Source: Sphingomonadales bacterium 12-68-11 (GTDB taxonomy: Bacteria > Pseudomonadota > Alphaproteobacteria > Sphingomonadales > Sphingomonadaceae). Taken from it: a stretch of 64,000 nt of DNA. Every line of letters starts with the position of its first letter. The stretch's first letter is position 1. The translations under genes were made by a program, and so were the position numbers. Below the pieces are notes generated by a model, which had not been told where the DNA came from, made no database searches, and saw only the letters and a program-made list of their open reading frames with translations. Location: NCBI GenBank assembly GCA_002279825.1, contig NCCV01000003.1:434001-498000 (forward strand). The letters run 5' to 3'. This document shows, one piece after another, positions 1-11,749 of the stretch.

Positions 1-127
1 GCTTGGCACCCCCAAGCACTGGCGCTAGAATGCGCGTGCCGGGGCCGTGCAACCTCCCGGTCAGGCGCAGCCCGCGCCCAAGCGTTGCTTCTTTTCGCCG
101 GTCGCGGCCGGCGTGGAGTTGCGCTTG

Positions 128-1504
128 ATGACCTTCCGTAACGTTCTTCGTTCGCTTTCGCTGGCTGTCCTGGTGCTGCCCTCCCCGGGCCGCGCGCAGG
201 CTGCCGCGCCACTCCAGGCCGCGATCGGCGAGCCCGCCGACTTCAAGCTCTCCGGCAGCGTCCGCCTGCGCTACGAAGCGCTTGGCGGACAGCCGCGCCC
301 GGGGTTGCGCGCCGATGACGAGCAACTGTCGCTCCGATCGACGCTCTTCGGCGAATATGACGCGGGTGCCGTGAGGATCGGTGCCGAGCTCTACGATAGC
401 CGCGAAGGGCTGAACCGGCCGGGCAGCGCGATCGACACCACCGTGATCAACACCTTCGAACTGGTGCAGGCCTATGTCGCCGCCGACTTTGAGGCGCCGT
501 TCGGAGCGGGTAGCCGGGCGAGCCTACAGGTCGGCCGGATGACGGTGAACCTCGGCTCGCGCCGGTTGGTGGCGGCCGATGACTATCGCAACACCACCAA
601 CGGCTACACCGGCCTGAGGGCCGAATTGCGGGCCGCAAGTGGCGTCACCGCCAGCGCGATTTATGTGCTGCCGCAGATCCGTCTGCCGGACGATCTCCCG
701 TCGCTGCTCGACGATAAGGTGACCTGGGATCGCGAGAGCTTCGATCTGCAGCTATGGGGCGGTCTGCTGGCGCGGCCGAACACGCTCGCCGGTGCAACAG
801 CCGAGATCGGCTATTTCGGCTTGCTCGAACGCGATTGGGCCGGCCACCCGACGCGCAATCGCGACCTCGACAGTTTCAGCGCAAGACTGATCCGCGAACC
901 CAAATCCGCCGCCTTCGATTTCGAGATCGAGGGCATTTACCAGACCGGTGAGATCCGCGCGAGCACTGCACCCGCCGCCGCCGAGCAGGGGGTGGGTGCG
1001 TGGTTTATCCATGCCGATGCGGGCTACACCTTCCCCGTTAAGGCCAAGCTAAGGTTCTCGGTCGAATACGACCGCGCAAGCGGCGACGCACCGGGGGGCA
1101 AGTACGGACGGTTCGATACGCTCTTCGGCATGCGCCGCGCCGATCTTGCGCCGGCCGGCATCTATAACGCCATCGGCCGGGCCAACATCAGCACGCCGGG
1201 CATCCGCGCCGAGATCGCGCCGAGCGTGCGGTGGGACGCCTTCGCGGCCTACCGGGCGCTGTGGCTCGCCGACCGGCGCGACGCCTTCTCCACCACCGGG
1301 GTGCGCGATGTTGCGGGCGCTTCGGGCAGCTTCGCAGGGCACCAGCTTGAAGCGCGGGTCAGATACTGGCTGGTTCCGGGCTTTCTTCGGGGGGAAGCCA
1401 ACGCCGTCTGGTTAGCCAAGGGGCGCTTCCTTGAAACCGCCCCGAACGCACCCCCGACCGGCGATACGCGCTATCTGGCCATCGCCACCACCGCGACATT
1501 CTAG
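128..1504 (+). CDS. alginate export family outer-membrane protein
   Basis: A 458-residue predicted outer-membrane beta-barrel of the alginate-export/porin type. The ATG at 128 gives a short basic start, a hydrophobic core and an AQA-type signal-peptidase site near residue 25. The same frame is open upstream to a GTG at 47, but that would bury the signal peptide. After the signal come alternating amphipathic strands (for example SGSVRLRYEAL), and the chain ends in a C-terminal Phe as many outer-membrane barrels do. The family is named after AlgE-like exporters, but many members sit in organisms without alginate genes, so the substrate is unknown. It lies 57 bp upstream of the sulfur operon on the same strand and could share its promoter, although no functional link is obvious. 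Confidence 0.8.
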   Translation: MTFRNVLRSLSLAVLVLPSPGRAQAAAPLQAAIGEPADFKLSGSVRLRYEALGGQPRPGLRADDEQLSLRSTLFGEYDAGAVRIGAELYDSREGLNRPGSAIDTTVINTFELVQAYVAADFEAPFGAGSRASLQVGRMTVNLGSRRLVAADDYRNTTNGYTGLRAELRAASGVTASAIYVLPQIRLPDDLPSLLDDKVTWDRESFDLQLWGGLLARPNTLAGATAEIGYFGLLERDWAGHPTRNRDLDSFSARLIREPKSAAFDFEIEGIYQTGEIRASTAPAAAEQGVGAWFIHADAGYTFPVKAKLRFSVEYDRASGDAPGGKYGRFDTLFGMRRADLAPAGIYNAIGRANISTPGIRAEIAPSVRWDAFAAYRALWLADRRDAFSTTGVRDVAGASGSFAGHQLEARVRYWLVPGFLRGEANAVWLAKGRFLETAPNAPPTGDTRYLAIATTATF

Positions 1505-1561
1505 AGCTAAAGCTTCCCTAGCCCCTGCCCAACGCAATTTGGCTGGCACTGCCCCGGCGGC

Positions 1562-2338
1562 ATGGCCATGTGCAAGCCGATGACGCATGTGGGCACAGTT
1601 TACCTCGTCGGCGCGGGTCCGGGCGATCCGGAGCTGCTGACGCTGCGCGCCGCGCGCCTGATCGGCGCGGCTGGGCTGATCGTGCACGACGGGTTGATCG
1701 ATGCGGGCGTACTCGCACTGGCACGACCGGATGCCGAGTTGGTCTCGGTCGCCAAGCGCCGCGCGCGCCATACCCTGCCGCAAGGCGAGATCGAAGCGCT
1801 GCTGGTGCGCGAGGCGCTGGCCGGGCGCGACGTGGTGCGGCTCAAGGGCGGCGATCCGTTCGTGTTCGGGCGCGGGGGCGAAGAAGTCGAAGCTTGCCGC
1901 GCCGCGGGGGTACCGGTCGAAGTCGTGCCCGGCGTGAGCGCCGCGAACGGCGCGGCCGCGGCGGCGCAGATCCCGCTGACGCACCGCCGACACGCCAGCG
2001 TGGTCAGCTTCGTCGCCGGCCAATGCAAGGGCCTCGCCGAGCAGGACTGGGCCGGGCTTGCCGGCCGGGGGCGTACGCTGGTTATCTACATGGGCGTGAA
2101 GACTGCGCCCCAAATCGCTGAAAAGCTTATGGCCGATGGCCTGGCGCCCGATATGCCAGTGGCGGTGATCGAGAACGCCTCGCTGCGCGCGATGCGCGTG
2201 CTGCGCGGGCCGCTCGCCGGCCTGCCCGAACTGGTCGCGCGCCACCGGGTCAAGAGCCCGGCGCTGATCGTGATCGGCGAAGTTACCGGCGAAAGCGATG
2301 CGGCGCTGACACGGATCGTCGAGGGAGCAAGCGCATGA
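1562..2338 (+). CDS. cobA: uroporphyrinogen-III C-methyltransferase
   Basis: SAM-dependent methylation of uroporphyrinogen III to precorrin-2, the committed step to sirohaem. The 258-residue protein has the SUMT glycine motif VGAGPGDPE (residues 16-24), GGDPF (96-100) and PGVSA (123-127). It lacks the N-terminal dehydrogenase/ferrochelatase domain of CysG, so those steps must be encoded elsewhere. An internal ATG at 1580 is an alternative start and would remove six residues. It opens the operon cobA-DUF2849-cysI-DUF934-cysH and overlaps the next gene by 4 bp (ATGA). The context says its product feeds the sirohaem of the sulfite reductase two genes on. Confidence 0.93.
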   Translation: MAMCKPMTHVGTVYLVGAGPGDPELLTLRAARLIGAAGLIVHDGLIDAGVLALARPDAELVSVAKRRARHTLPQGEIEALLVREALAGRDVVRLKGGDPFVFGRGGEEVEACRAAGVPVEVVPGVSAANGAAAAAQIPLTHRRHASVVSFVAGQCKGLAEQDWAGLAGRGRTLVIYMGVKTAPQIAEKLMADGLAPDMPVAVIENASLRAMRVLRGPLAGLPELVARHRVKSPALIVIGEVTGESDAALTRIVEGASA

Positions 2339-2630
2339 AGATCCTGACCGGCAACGACCTCAAGACGGGGGCCGTGACCTGGTGGACGGGCAGCGACTGG
2401 TCGCTCCATGTCGACGATGCGGTCGATGTCGGCGACGAGGCCGATGAAATCCTCGCTCGCGAGCAGGGTGCGCGCCGGGTCAACGCTGCCTACGCGATCG
2501 ACGCGATCCGCGATGCCAACGGGGTCCGCCCCGGCCACATCAAGGAGCGCATCCGCGCGCTCGGCCCGACCGTGCGCCCCGACCTGACGCTGAAACCGGC
2601 CGATCCCGCCGCCGGCAATTGGGTGATTTG

Positions 2631-2631
<1 letters not shown>
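2335..2631 (+). CDS. DUF2849 domain-containing protein
   Basis: A small acidic protein of 98 residues with no signal peptide or membrane segment, matching the DUF2849 family by length, composition and position. It begins inside the cobA stop (ATGA) and ends one base into the cysI start (TGATG), so it is translationally coupled on both sides. The family is regularly found beside sirohaem-dependent sulfite reductase genes in alphaproteobacteria, and no biochemical role is established to my knowledge. A structural or electron-transfer accessory role for CysI is inference from context only. Confidence 0.85.
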
Positions 2632-4257
<1,626 letters not shown>

Positions 4258-4265
<8 letters not shown>

Positions 4266-4710
4266 GCCGTTTTCGGGGACCGACACGGTCCAGTTCCGCT
4301 TCCGCGACGACGAAGCCGTCGATCACGCGGCCGTGACGGTCGATGCCTTCCTCGGCCAGAGCAATGCCAGCGCGGTCCGGATCGAGCCGGGCGACGACGC
4401 GCGCGCACTGCTGCCGCAAATCGGCCAGCTCCGGCTGGTCGAGGTCAATTTCCCGAGCTTCATGGACGGGCGCGGCTATTCGTCGGCGCGAATCCTGCGC
4501 GAGGCCGGCTACACCGGCGAACTGCGCGCGGTCGGCGACGTCTTGATCGACCAGCTCAACGACTTGCGCCGCTGCGGCTTCGACAGTTTCCAGCCGGACC
4601 AGCCGCTCGACGCGGAGGACGCCGCGCGCGCCTTCGCGGTGTGGCCCGAAGTCTATCAGCCGGCCGCCGACGCGCGCATTCCCATTTGGGCGAAACGTCA
4701 TGGCCACTAG
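4258..4710 (+). CDS. DUF934 domain-containing protein
   Basis: A 150-residue cytoplasmic protein of the DUF934 family, often annotated as an oxidoreductase probably involved in sulfite reduction. It has no cysteine cluster motif; the conserved core is the FMDGRGYSSARILREAGY region at about residues 68-85. The start at 4258 lies 8 bp inside the end of cysI, and its TAG stop overlaps the start of cysH by 11 bp, so it is translated within the operon. Its strict position between cysI and cysH implies a role in sulfite reduction, but the chemistry is not established. Confidence 0.88.
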
Positions 4711-5476
4711 AGCCCTCGACATCATCGATACTGCACCGCGCTTCACTCAGGCCGATGCCGACGCGCTCAACGCGCGCTTCGCCGGCGTGGATTCGGCGGC
4801 GATGCTGCGCGCGCTGTTCGCCGAGAATGCCATCGGCCGCGTCGGCGTGGTCTCCTCGTTCGGCACCGAGAGCGCCGTGCTGCTGCATCTTGTTGCCCTG
4901 GCCGACCCGTCGATCCCGGTGATCTTCGTCGACACGCTGAAGATGTTCCAGGAGACGCTCGACTACCGCGACACTCTGATCGAGCGCCTTGGGCTCACTC
5001 AAAGCTCGACCGTAACCCCCGATCCGGTCGTGCTGGCAGCGAAGGACGAAAGCGGCCTTCGGTGGTCCTACGATCCCGACGGCTGCTGCGCGATCCGCAA
5101 GGTCGAGCCGCTGGCGCGGGCCAAGCAGGGGCTCGATAGCTGGATTTCGGGCCGCAAGGCGTTCCAGTCGGTCACCCGGCAGAACCTGCCCCGGTTCGAG
5201 GTCGAGGACGGCCGGCTCAAGATCAACCCGCTCGGCGACTGGACCAAGGACGATCTCGAAGCCTACTTCGAGCGCTTCGACCTGCCGCGCCATCCGCTCG
5301 AGGCGCAGGGCTTCCTGTCGGTCGGCTGCCAGCCCTGCACGTCGCCGGTCACGCCGGGCGAGGACGCACGAGCCGGACGCTGGCGCGGCTGGGACAAGAC
5401 CGAATGCGGCATCCACGGCGTGGCCATCCCGCTTCCCGACGGCGAGCTGCCGCCGGGCTACGAACCGGCGTTCTAG
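4700..5476 (+). CDS. cysH: phosphoadenylyl/adenylyl-sulfate reductase
   Basis: Reduces activated sulfate to sulfite plus AMP or PAP with thioredoxin as donor. The 258-residue protein has the PP-loop-like nucleotide motif SSFGTESAVLLH (52-63), a CC pair at 129-130 followed by RKxxPL, a second C-x2-C pair (C210, C213), and the catalytic C236 in the ECGIH motif. The CC plus CxxC set binds a 4Fe-4S cluster and marks the APS-type (adenylyl-sulfate) subfamily rather than the cluster-free PAPS reductases of enterobacteria. It is the last gene of the sulfur operon. The peroxidase gene converges on it only 15 bp downstream. Confidence 0.93.
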   Translation: MATRALDIIDTAPRFTQADADALNARFAGVDSAAMLRALFAENAIGRVGVVSSFGTESAVLLHLVALADPSIPVIFVDTLKMFQETLDYRDTLIERLGLTQSSTVTPDPVVLAAKDESGLRWSYDPDGCCAIRKVEPLARAKQGLDSWISGRKAFQSVTRQNLPRFEVEDGRLKINPLGDWTKDDLEAYFERFDLPRHPLEAQGFLSVGCQPCTSPVTPGEDARAGRWRGWDKTECGIHGVAIPLPDGELPPGYEPAF

Positions 5477-5491
5477 CCCGCTCGGTCCGCT

Positions 5492-7045
5492 TCAGTCCTG
5501 CTCGGCCGCGAGCGCGATGATCTCGCTAAGCTGCGCCGGCGCGTGCGGTTGTCCGGGATCCAGGATCGAGTCCGCCGAGTACCGGATCAAGTTCCAGAAC
5601 GTCTCGGCGACGATCCGGCTGCCGACCGGCCCGAGGTGCTGGCCTCCGGCGGCGCCGGCTTCGGCGAGCACGTAGAACCACAGCGGAGTCGCGTCGAGGA
5701 ACGGCACCGCGGCAACTCGCTGCGCTTCGGGCAGCGCCAAGCGGAGCGTTTCTCCGGCCAGCGGCGCGACCCCGAACGCCCGCGCGACCGCCTGCCCGGT
5801 CGGCAGGCGGAACAGGTAGCCGCGCAGCAGGTTGCGCACCGCCAGCTTGGGCGCGAGGTCGACCACCTCAGGATTGGGGTCGCCGTCGCCCTCAGGCTTT
5901 CCGAACGTGTTGCGCAACTTGAACAGAAAATGCGTCAGCAGCGTATCGATCGCGCGTGCACGCTGGGCAGGGACCGCCGCGATGTCGAGGAACCGGTCCC
6001 AGTCAATGATCCAGTTCTCCGGCAGGGTCTCGAACTCTACGCCGATCTCCTCACCGCCGAGCTGTCCGTTCAGCGCGGTGAAGACGAACAGAAAATCCAG
6101 CGTCGCCTTGCTTCGGCGTGCCGGATTGAAGTTGAGATTGAAGTCGTACTCGGTGCGGATCATCGAATGACCGAAGCGGTAGCCGGCGGCGGCGAACTCG
6201 GCGGGCATGAACAGGTGGTCAGCCGAGGCTGGCCTCCAGATGCGCGGTCCGTTGGCCAGCACGTCTTCATACGTCGCGGGATCGCAGATCCGGCGCAGGA
6301 AGTCGTGAAGCACCACCGCTTGGTACAGCCGCCGCATCGTTCGCTGCGCGCCCACGAAGTCCTCGCCCCGATCGACCTGCGTATTGTGCGCCTTGAGGAA
6401 CGCGGTGTGGAGCTGCGCTATGATCACGTTCTCGTCATTGCGGGGGTCGCCGATCAGTGCCTCGCGGTCGGTTCCAGGCGTCTCTGGCGAAGGGGGCTTG
6501 CGCGGCAAATCGTTGCGATCGCCCTTGCCCGCCGGCCTAGCCGTGGGTGGCGCCGGATTGCCAAGCGAGGTGACCGCCCCCACCAGCAGACGCTCGCCGT
6601 CTCGCGGTGCGCCGGCATAGACGCTGTCGAGATCGAGCAGGGCGCTACGGCTGTTGCGCAGCGCCGCGAGGTCGGCCAGTGGAAGCAGCGCGTCGTCGGC
6701 CAATTGCGACAGCCCGGCCGAGCCTTCGTCAAACGTGATGTCGTGATCGACGAACTGGCCGAAGTAGGTGTACCCCGCCGGGATGTCGCTGTCGCCGACG
6801 CCCCCGCCCGCTTGCGGCGGCGGCTCGGCGGCATCGGTCATCGTGAGCCCGAGCGCCTTCAGCGCGCGGAGCGTCTCCGGCCCCGGAGCGAGGAAGTTGG
6901 CCGGGTCCGCCTGTAGGCCAGGCAGCAGATAATCGAAATGCTTGGTAGGATCGCCGATGCCGATCTCAGCCGCGACACTGCTGATCCGGAACAGCACCCG
7001 ATCCACCACGCCCGCACCGTGAACTTCGCCGTGAGAAATGCGCAT
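5492..7045 (-). CDS. animal-type haem peroxidase family protein
   Basis: A 517-residue bacterial member of the animal (cyclooxygenase/myeloperoxidase-like) haem peroxidase superfamily. YFGQFVDHD places the probable distal haem histidine at H101. The helix NVIIAQLHTAFLKAHN (about 206-221) and GYRFGHSMIR, with the probable proximal histidine H293, are the other family landmarks. There is no signal peptide or membrane segment, so it is predicted cytoplasmic or secreted by another route. The ATG at 7045 is the first good start, and the 200 bp upstream is non-coding. It converges on cysH and is probably monocistronic. The substrate (halide, lipid or phenol) cannot be read from sequence. Confidence 0.85.
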   Translation of the reverse strand: MRISHGEVHGAGVVDRVLFRISSVAAEIGIGDPTKHFDYLLPGLQADPANFLAPGPETLRALKALGLTMTDAAEPPPQAGGGVGDSDIPAGYTYFGQFVDHDITFDEGSAGLSQLADDALLPLADLAALRNSRSALLDLDSVYAGAPRDGERLLVGAVTSLGNPAPPTARPAGKGDRNDLPRKPPSPETPGTDREALIGDPRNDENVIIAQLHTAFLKAHNTQVDRGEDFVGAQRTMRRLYQAVVLHDFLRRICDPATYEDVLANGPRIWRPASADHLFMPAEFAAAGYRFGHSMIRTEYDFNLNFNPARRSKATLDFLFVFTALNGQLGGEEIGVEFETLPENWIIDWDRFLDIAAVPAQRARAIDTLLTHFLFKLRNTFGKPEGDGDPNPEVVDLAPKLAVRNLLRGYLFRLPTGQAVARAFGVAPLAGETLRLALPEAQRVAAVPFLDATPLWFYVLAEAGAAGGQHLGPVGSRIVAETFWNLIRYSADSILDPGQPHAPAQLSEIIALAAEQD

Positions 7046-7246
7046 CGCTGCCCCCCATGATCTCTGAGCCCTTGTCGAGGGACATCATCGCCGAGGCCGG
7101 CGATTCGGTGGGCGGAGATGGCGCCGTTTTCCAGCAAGTGGGTGTGATTGGCCCGGTGCCGATAGTCAGAAGTGGCTGAAGACAGGACTTTAGAAAGGGG
7201 CCGTTTCGGACTTTCCTGACGTGCCGAGCCAGCGGCGCGCGTCCGG

Positions 7247-8152
7247 CTACAACCAGCCCTGCTCGCGGTACCAGCGCGCGGTCAGTGCAAGGCCCGCAGC
7301 CGTGTCGATTTGCGGGGCCCACAGCTCGGCAGGCACCGCGCGCTCGGGCCGGCTGACCCAGTCGGGATGGCTCATGTAGCCGACCCGGTCGAGCGTGAGC
7401 TTGGCCTTGCCTCCTCGCAGCACGCGGTCGGCGCGCGCTGCCAGCGACAGCATCCTCCGGCCCACAGGCGGCCCCCACACCTTGCGACCCACCGCGGCGC
7501 CCAGCGCCTGCGCCAGCTCGCGGTGGGGCCAACCGCCCGGCCGGCCGTCGTCCGGTTCGAAGATGCGCTCGCTCACCTCCGCACCGCTTGGCACCAGCGC
7601 GAGCAGCAGGCGGGCGAGGTCGTCAGCATGGATAATCGAGGCGCTGCCCCCCGCGGGCATTGGCACCACGCCCCAGCGCGCGGCGCGAAACAGGTCGAGC
7701 ACCTCGCGGTCGTGCGGACCGTAAACCGTCGGCGGGCGGACGATGGTCCAGTCGAGCCCGCTGGTCTGGACCGCTTCCTCGGCAAGCCGCTTCGAGCGAC
7801 CGTAGGCCGACAGCATAGGCTCGCGCGCGGCGAGCGAGGACACCGCGACGAAGCGCCGCACACCCGCCGAGCGAGCGGCCTCGATCACCGCTTCGGTGCC
7901 GGCGACGTTGCCCGACTGGAAGCCCGCCGCGTCGGAATTGATGACGCCTGCAATATGGACCACCGCGTCGGTGCCCGCGACCAGATCGGCGAGCGCCGCC
8001 GTGTCGGCGAGGTCGCCGCGCACCCACGCGATGCCCTCGCGCGGCTCTTGCTCGCGGCGGGCCAGCGCACGCACCGGCATGCCGCGGCGGACCGCTTCGG
8101 CGAGCACCGCCTGCCCGACGAAGCCGGTTCCGCCGGTCACCGCGAGGGTCAC
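7247..8152 (-). CDS. NAD(P)-dependent epimerase/dehydratase family protein
   Basis: An extended short-chain dehydrogenase/reductase of 301 residues. The N-terminal TGGTGFVG (6-13) is the Rossmann dinucleotide loop, and S105/S106 with Y117 and K121 (YGRSK) form the catalytic set. It resembles the NAD(P)H-binding NDUFA9-like or sugar-nucleotide epimerase branch, and the exact substrate is not recognisable. It follows proB by 10 bp on the same strand and is probably co-transcribed, although no proline-related role is apparent. No signal peptide is present. Confidence 0.83.
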   Translation of the reverse strand: MTLAVTGGTGFVGQAVLAEAVRRGMPVRALARREQEPREGIAWVRGDLADTAALADLVAGTDAVVHIAGVINSDAAGFQSGNVAGTEAVIEAARSAGVRRFVAVSSLAAREPMLSAYGRSKRLAEEAVQTSGLDWTIVRPPTVYGPHDREVLDLFRAARWGVVPMPAGGSASIIHADDLARLLLALVPSGAEVSERIFEPDDGRPGGWPHRELAQALGAAVGRKVWGPPVGRRMLSLAARADRVLRGGKAKLTLDRVGYMSHPDWVSRPERAVPAELWAPQIDTAAGLALTARWYREQGWL

Positions 8153-8162
8153 GCGGTGTCCA

Positions 8163-9296
8163 TCATAGCAGGACCAACTGGTCGCGGTGAATGACGCACG
8201 AGCGCGGCGCGTAGCCGAGCAGAGCGGCGTGCTCCTCGCTGCGGCGGCCCTTGATCAGCGCGACTTCGGCCGAATCGTACTCGGCGAGCCCTTTGGCAAG
8301 CTGCTTGCCGTGTTCGTCGCGCACGCCGATCGGATCGCCGCGCGCGAACGTGCCTTCGACCGTGACGATCCCGCTCGCCAGCAGGCTGTTGCCCTTGGCC
8401 AGCGCGCGGGCGCAGCCGGCGTCCACCACCAGGGCGCCGTGCATGCGCTGCCGTCCGCCGAGCCAGGCCTTGCGCGCGCGGTCGCGGCGGGTCGGAAGAA
8501 ACAGGGTGCCGATTTCGTGTCCCAGCGCCCGCGAAAGCGGCAGGCGGGGCTGGCCGTTGACGATCGCCAACGCGATTCCCGCGCGCGTGGCGATTTCGGC
8601 CGCCTGCAGCTTGGAGGTCATGCCCCCCGATCCCATGCCCGACGACGAAGCGCCGCTCGCCATGGCATGGACTTCGTCGCTGACCCCTTCGACCAGCGGC
8701 AGGAGCTGCGCGCCTTCCTCCGCCGGATCGCGATCGTAGAGGCCGTCGACGTCGGACAGCAGCAGCACCGCATCGGCCTGCGCCGCCTGCGCGACGCGCG
8801 CCGCTAGCCGGTCGTTGTCGCCGAAGCGAATCTCCTCGGTGGCGACCGAGTCGTTTTCGTTGATGACCGGGATTGCCCCTGCCTTGAGCAGCCGCCCGAG
8901 CGTGGCCGCGGCATTGAGATAGCGGCGGCGATCCTCGAGATCCTCAAGTGTCAGAAGGAGCTGCGCCGCGACCAGCCCATGCGCGCCGAGCATTTCGCTC
9001 CACAGCCCCGCGAGCGCGATCTGGCCGACCGCCGCTGCCGCCTGCGCATCGGCCAGGCTGCCGCGCCCGCGCTTGGCAAGCCCCAGCCGCGCGGCGCCGA
9101 GCGCGATCGCGCCGGAGCTGACGACGATGACCTGTTGGCCCCGCCCCCGCGCGGCCGCGATCTCTTCGGCCAAGGCACCCAGCCACTCGCGGTTCGCGCG
9201 CCCGGCTTCGCCCACCAGCAGCGCCGAGCCGACCTTGAGCACCACGCGCGGCGCGGTCAGGGCATCGGCAAGATCGGACAGGCGCTCGATAGTCAT
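8163..9296 (-). CDS. proB: glutamate 5-kinase
   Basis: ATP-dependent phosphorylation of glutamate to glutamyl-5-phosphate, the first step of proline synthesis and the point of proline feedback. The 377-residue protein has an amino-acid-kinase domain over roughly residues 1-260 (LKVGSALLV, SSGAIALGAARLG, NENDSVATEEIRFGDNDRLA and a GSGGM loop) and a C-terminal PUA domain over about 280-365, the standard long form. It lies between obgE and the epimerase gene, all on the minus strand. proA is not in the window; proC is at 12.6 kb as a separate unit. Confidence 0.95.
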   Translation of the reverse strand: MTIERLSDLADALTAPRVVLKVGSALLVGEAGRANREWLGALAEEIAAARGRGQQVIVVSSGAIALGAARLGLAKRGRGSLADAQAAAAVGQIALAGLWSEMLGAHGLVAAQLLLTLEDLEDRRRYLNAAATLGRLLKAGAIPVINENDSVATEEIRFGDNDRLAARVAQAAQADAVLLLSDVDGLYDRDPAEEGAQLLPLVEGVSDEVHAMASGASSSGMGSGGMTSKLQAAEIATRAGIALAIVNGQPRLPLSRALGHEIGTLFLPTRRDRARKAWLGGRQRMHGALVVDAGCARALAKGNSLLASGIVTVEGTFARGDPIGVRDEHGKQLAKGLAEYDSAEVALIKGRRSEEHAALLGYAPRSCVIHRDQLVLL

Positions 9297-9331
9297 GGCA
9301 GGCGGGCGTTAGCCGAGCGTCCCGTGTTCGG

Positions 9332-10393
<1,062 letters not shown>

Positions 10394-10489
10394 TCAGTTA
10401 GCCCGAAGGTGCGGCAGGGGACATCCCCTTCGCACTTGCTCGGGAACATGGACTGGGACCGGCATCGGACCGGTCTCAGCAGGCGACAC

Positions 10490-10565
<76 letters not shown>

Positions 10566-10666
10566 GTTCCAGTGTCGGCACGGGGCACGCCCCGCGCGAA
10601 GAGCGCGCCCCTTAGCGAACATGTGTCACCCATGAAAGCCCCAATGTCCTTCACGGGCGAGGCATT

Positions 10667-11560
10667 TCAACGCCCGGGCCCGGACGGCAAGGGCTGAACC
10701 ACCGGGGCAGAGATGCTGTCCTCAGGCACTGGGATGACCGGGATGCGCGCGCCGGTGTTGGGATCGACAACTTCGCCGGCCAGCTGCGGCGCGCTCGCGT
10801 CGGTCGGCGCCGCCACCACGCGCGGCCCGGACAGGCCGTAGACCGCGACATAGCCGGGCTGCGAGGCTCCGTAACGCGCCCCGTAGCGCGCGTCCCAAGC
10901 GGCGGAATCGACCCGGTACTGATCATAGGCATTGAAGAAGCCCTGGAACGTCGCTTCCATGCGCTGCAGCCCGCGAGTGGCAAACGCCACCGGCTCGTCG
11001 GGCTGCGCGGCCAGGAACTCGTTGGCGATCGCCAGCGAAGCCGCGCAGAAATCGGCCCGCGCAGGCGGCAGGGCGAAGTAGTTGTAGACCTGCGTCATCA
11101 GCAGTTCGCGCGAACGGATTCCTGACGTGCGGTTGTTGCCGTTGGCGCGCCGCGCCGCGGCGTCGAGCGCGGTGTTGGTCGCCGAAAGCTTGCGCGCGTA
11201 CTTCTTCAGGAAAGCGCCGTAGCCGTCGAGAATGGGCTGGTGGGCCGGATCGGTGCAGTTGAGCGCCGCGACGTTCCAGCCGGAGCGGAAGAACCACAGC
11301 GTCTCGTTCTCGTCGAGATCGCTGTTGACCGTCTGCCGCGTTCCCGCCGGACCCACAGGTGGGATCGGCATGGTGTAATCCGCCCCGCCCGGCGGGATCG
11401 GCCGGTAGGGGATGATCTCCTGCACCGCCACCGGGGGTGGCGGGGGCGGCGGCGGGGGCGGAGGCGGAGGCGGCGGGACCGGCGTCGCGCAGGCGGCCAG
11501 CAGCATGAGACCGCCCAGGGCGACCGCCTTGCGGAATCGGAGCATGTGCGAAAGTGCCAT
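10667..11560 (-). CDS. proline-rich predicted lipoprotein, function unknown
   Basis: A 297-residue predicted envelope protein. The N-terminus has a basic stretch, a hydrophobic core and a lipobox (LLAAC near residue 23). A proline run follows and is encoded by a GC-only microsatellite at about 11430-11475. The remainder is alpha-helical in composition and has no motif I recognise. An in-frame ATG five codons downstream (MLRFRK) is an equally good start. It looks like a sphingomonad-conserved hypothetical protein. It is flanked by the tRNA gene and by the terminator of the Bax-inhibitor gene, so it is probably transcribed alone. Confidence 0.72.
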   Translation of the reverse strand: MALSHMLRFRKAVALGGLMLLAACATPVPPPPPPPPPPPPPPPVAVQEIIPYRPIPPGGADYTMPIPPVGPAGTRQTVNSDLDENETLWFFRSGWNVAALNCTDPAHQPILDGYGAFLKKYARKLSATNTALDAAARRANGNNRTSGIRSRELLMTQVYNYFALPPARADFCAASLAIANEFLAAQPDEPVAFATRGLQRMEATFQGFFNAYDQYRVDSAAWDARYGARYGASQPGYVAVYGLSGPRVVAAPTDASAPQLAGEVVDPNTGARIPVIPVPEDSISAPVVQPLPSGPGR

Positions 11561-11649
11561 GGGCGGTGTCTCTCTCCCTGTCCCGTCGGCCGGTCATGCC
11601 CGCCTACGGCTTACGCAACGATGAAGCGCCGCTTCTATGCCGCGGTCAA

Positions 11650-11691
11650 TGCAAAGAAAATGCCCGGGGCGCAGGTTATGCGCCCCGGGCA
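11650..11691 (-). terminator. rho-independent terminator after the Bax-inhibitor-1 gene
   Basis: A perfect 13-bp stem (TGCCCGGGGCGCA with its complement, 11661-11691) around a 5-nt GGTTA loop. Reading on the minus strand, the stem is followed by TTTTCTTT. It lies about 60 bp beyond the stop codon of the minus-strand gene ending at 11750, where an intrinsic terminator is expected. Confidence 0.8.
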
Positions 11692-11749
11692 CGATGAAAC
11701 GAATCTCAGGTGCGATCAGTCGTTTGGACTGCGCCCCGAGCGACCCTTT

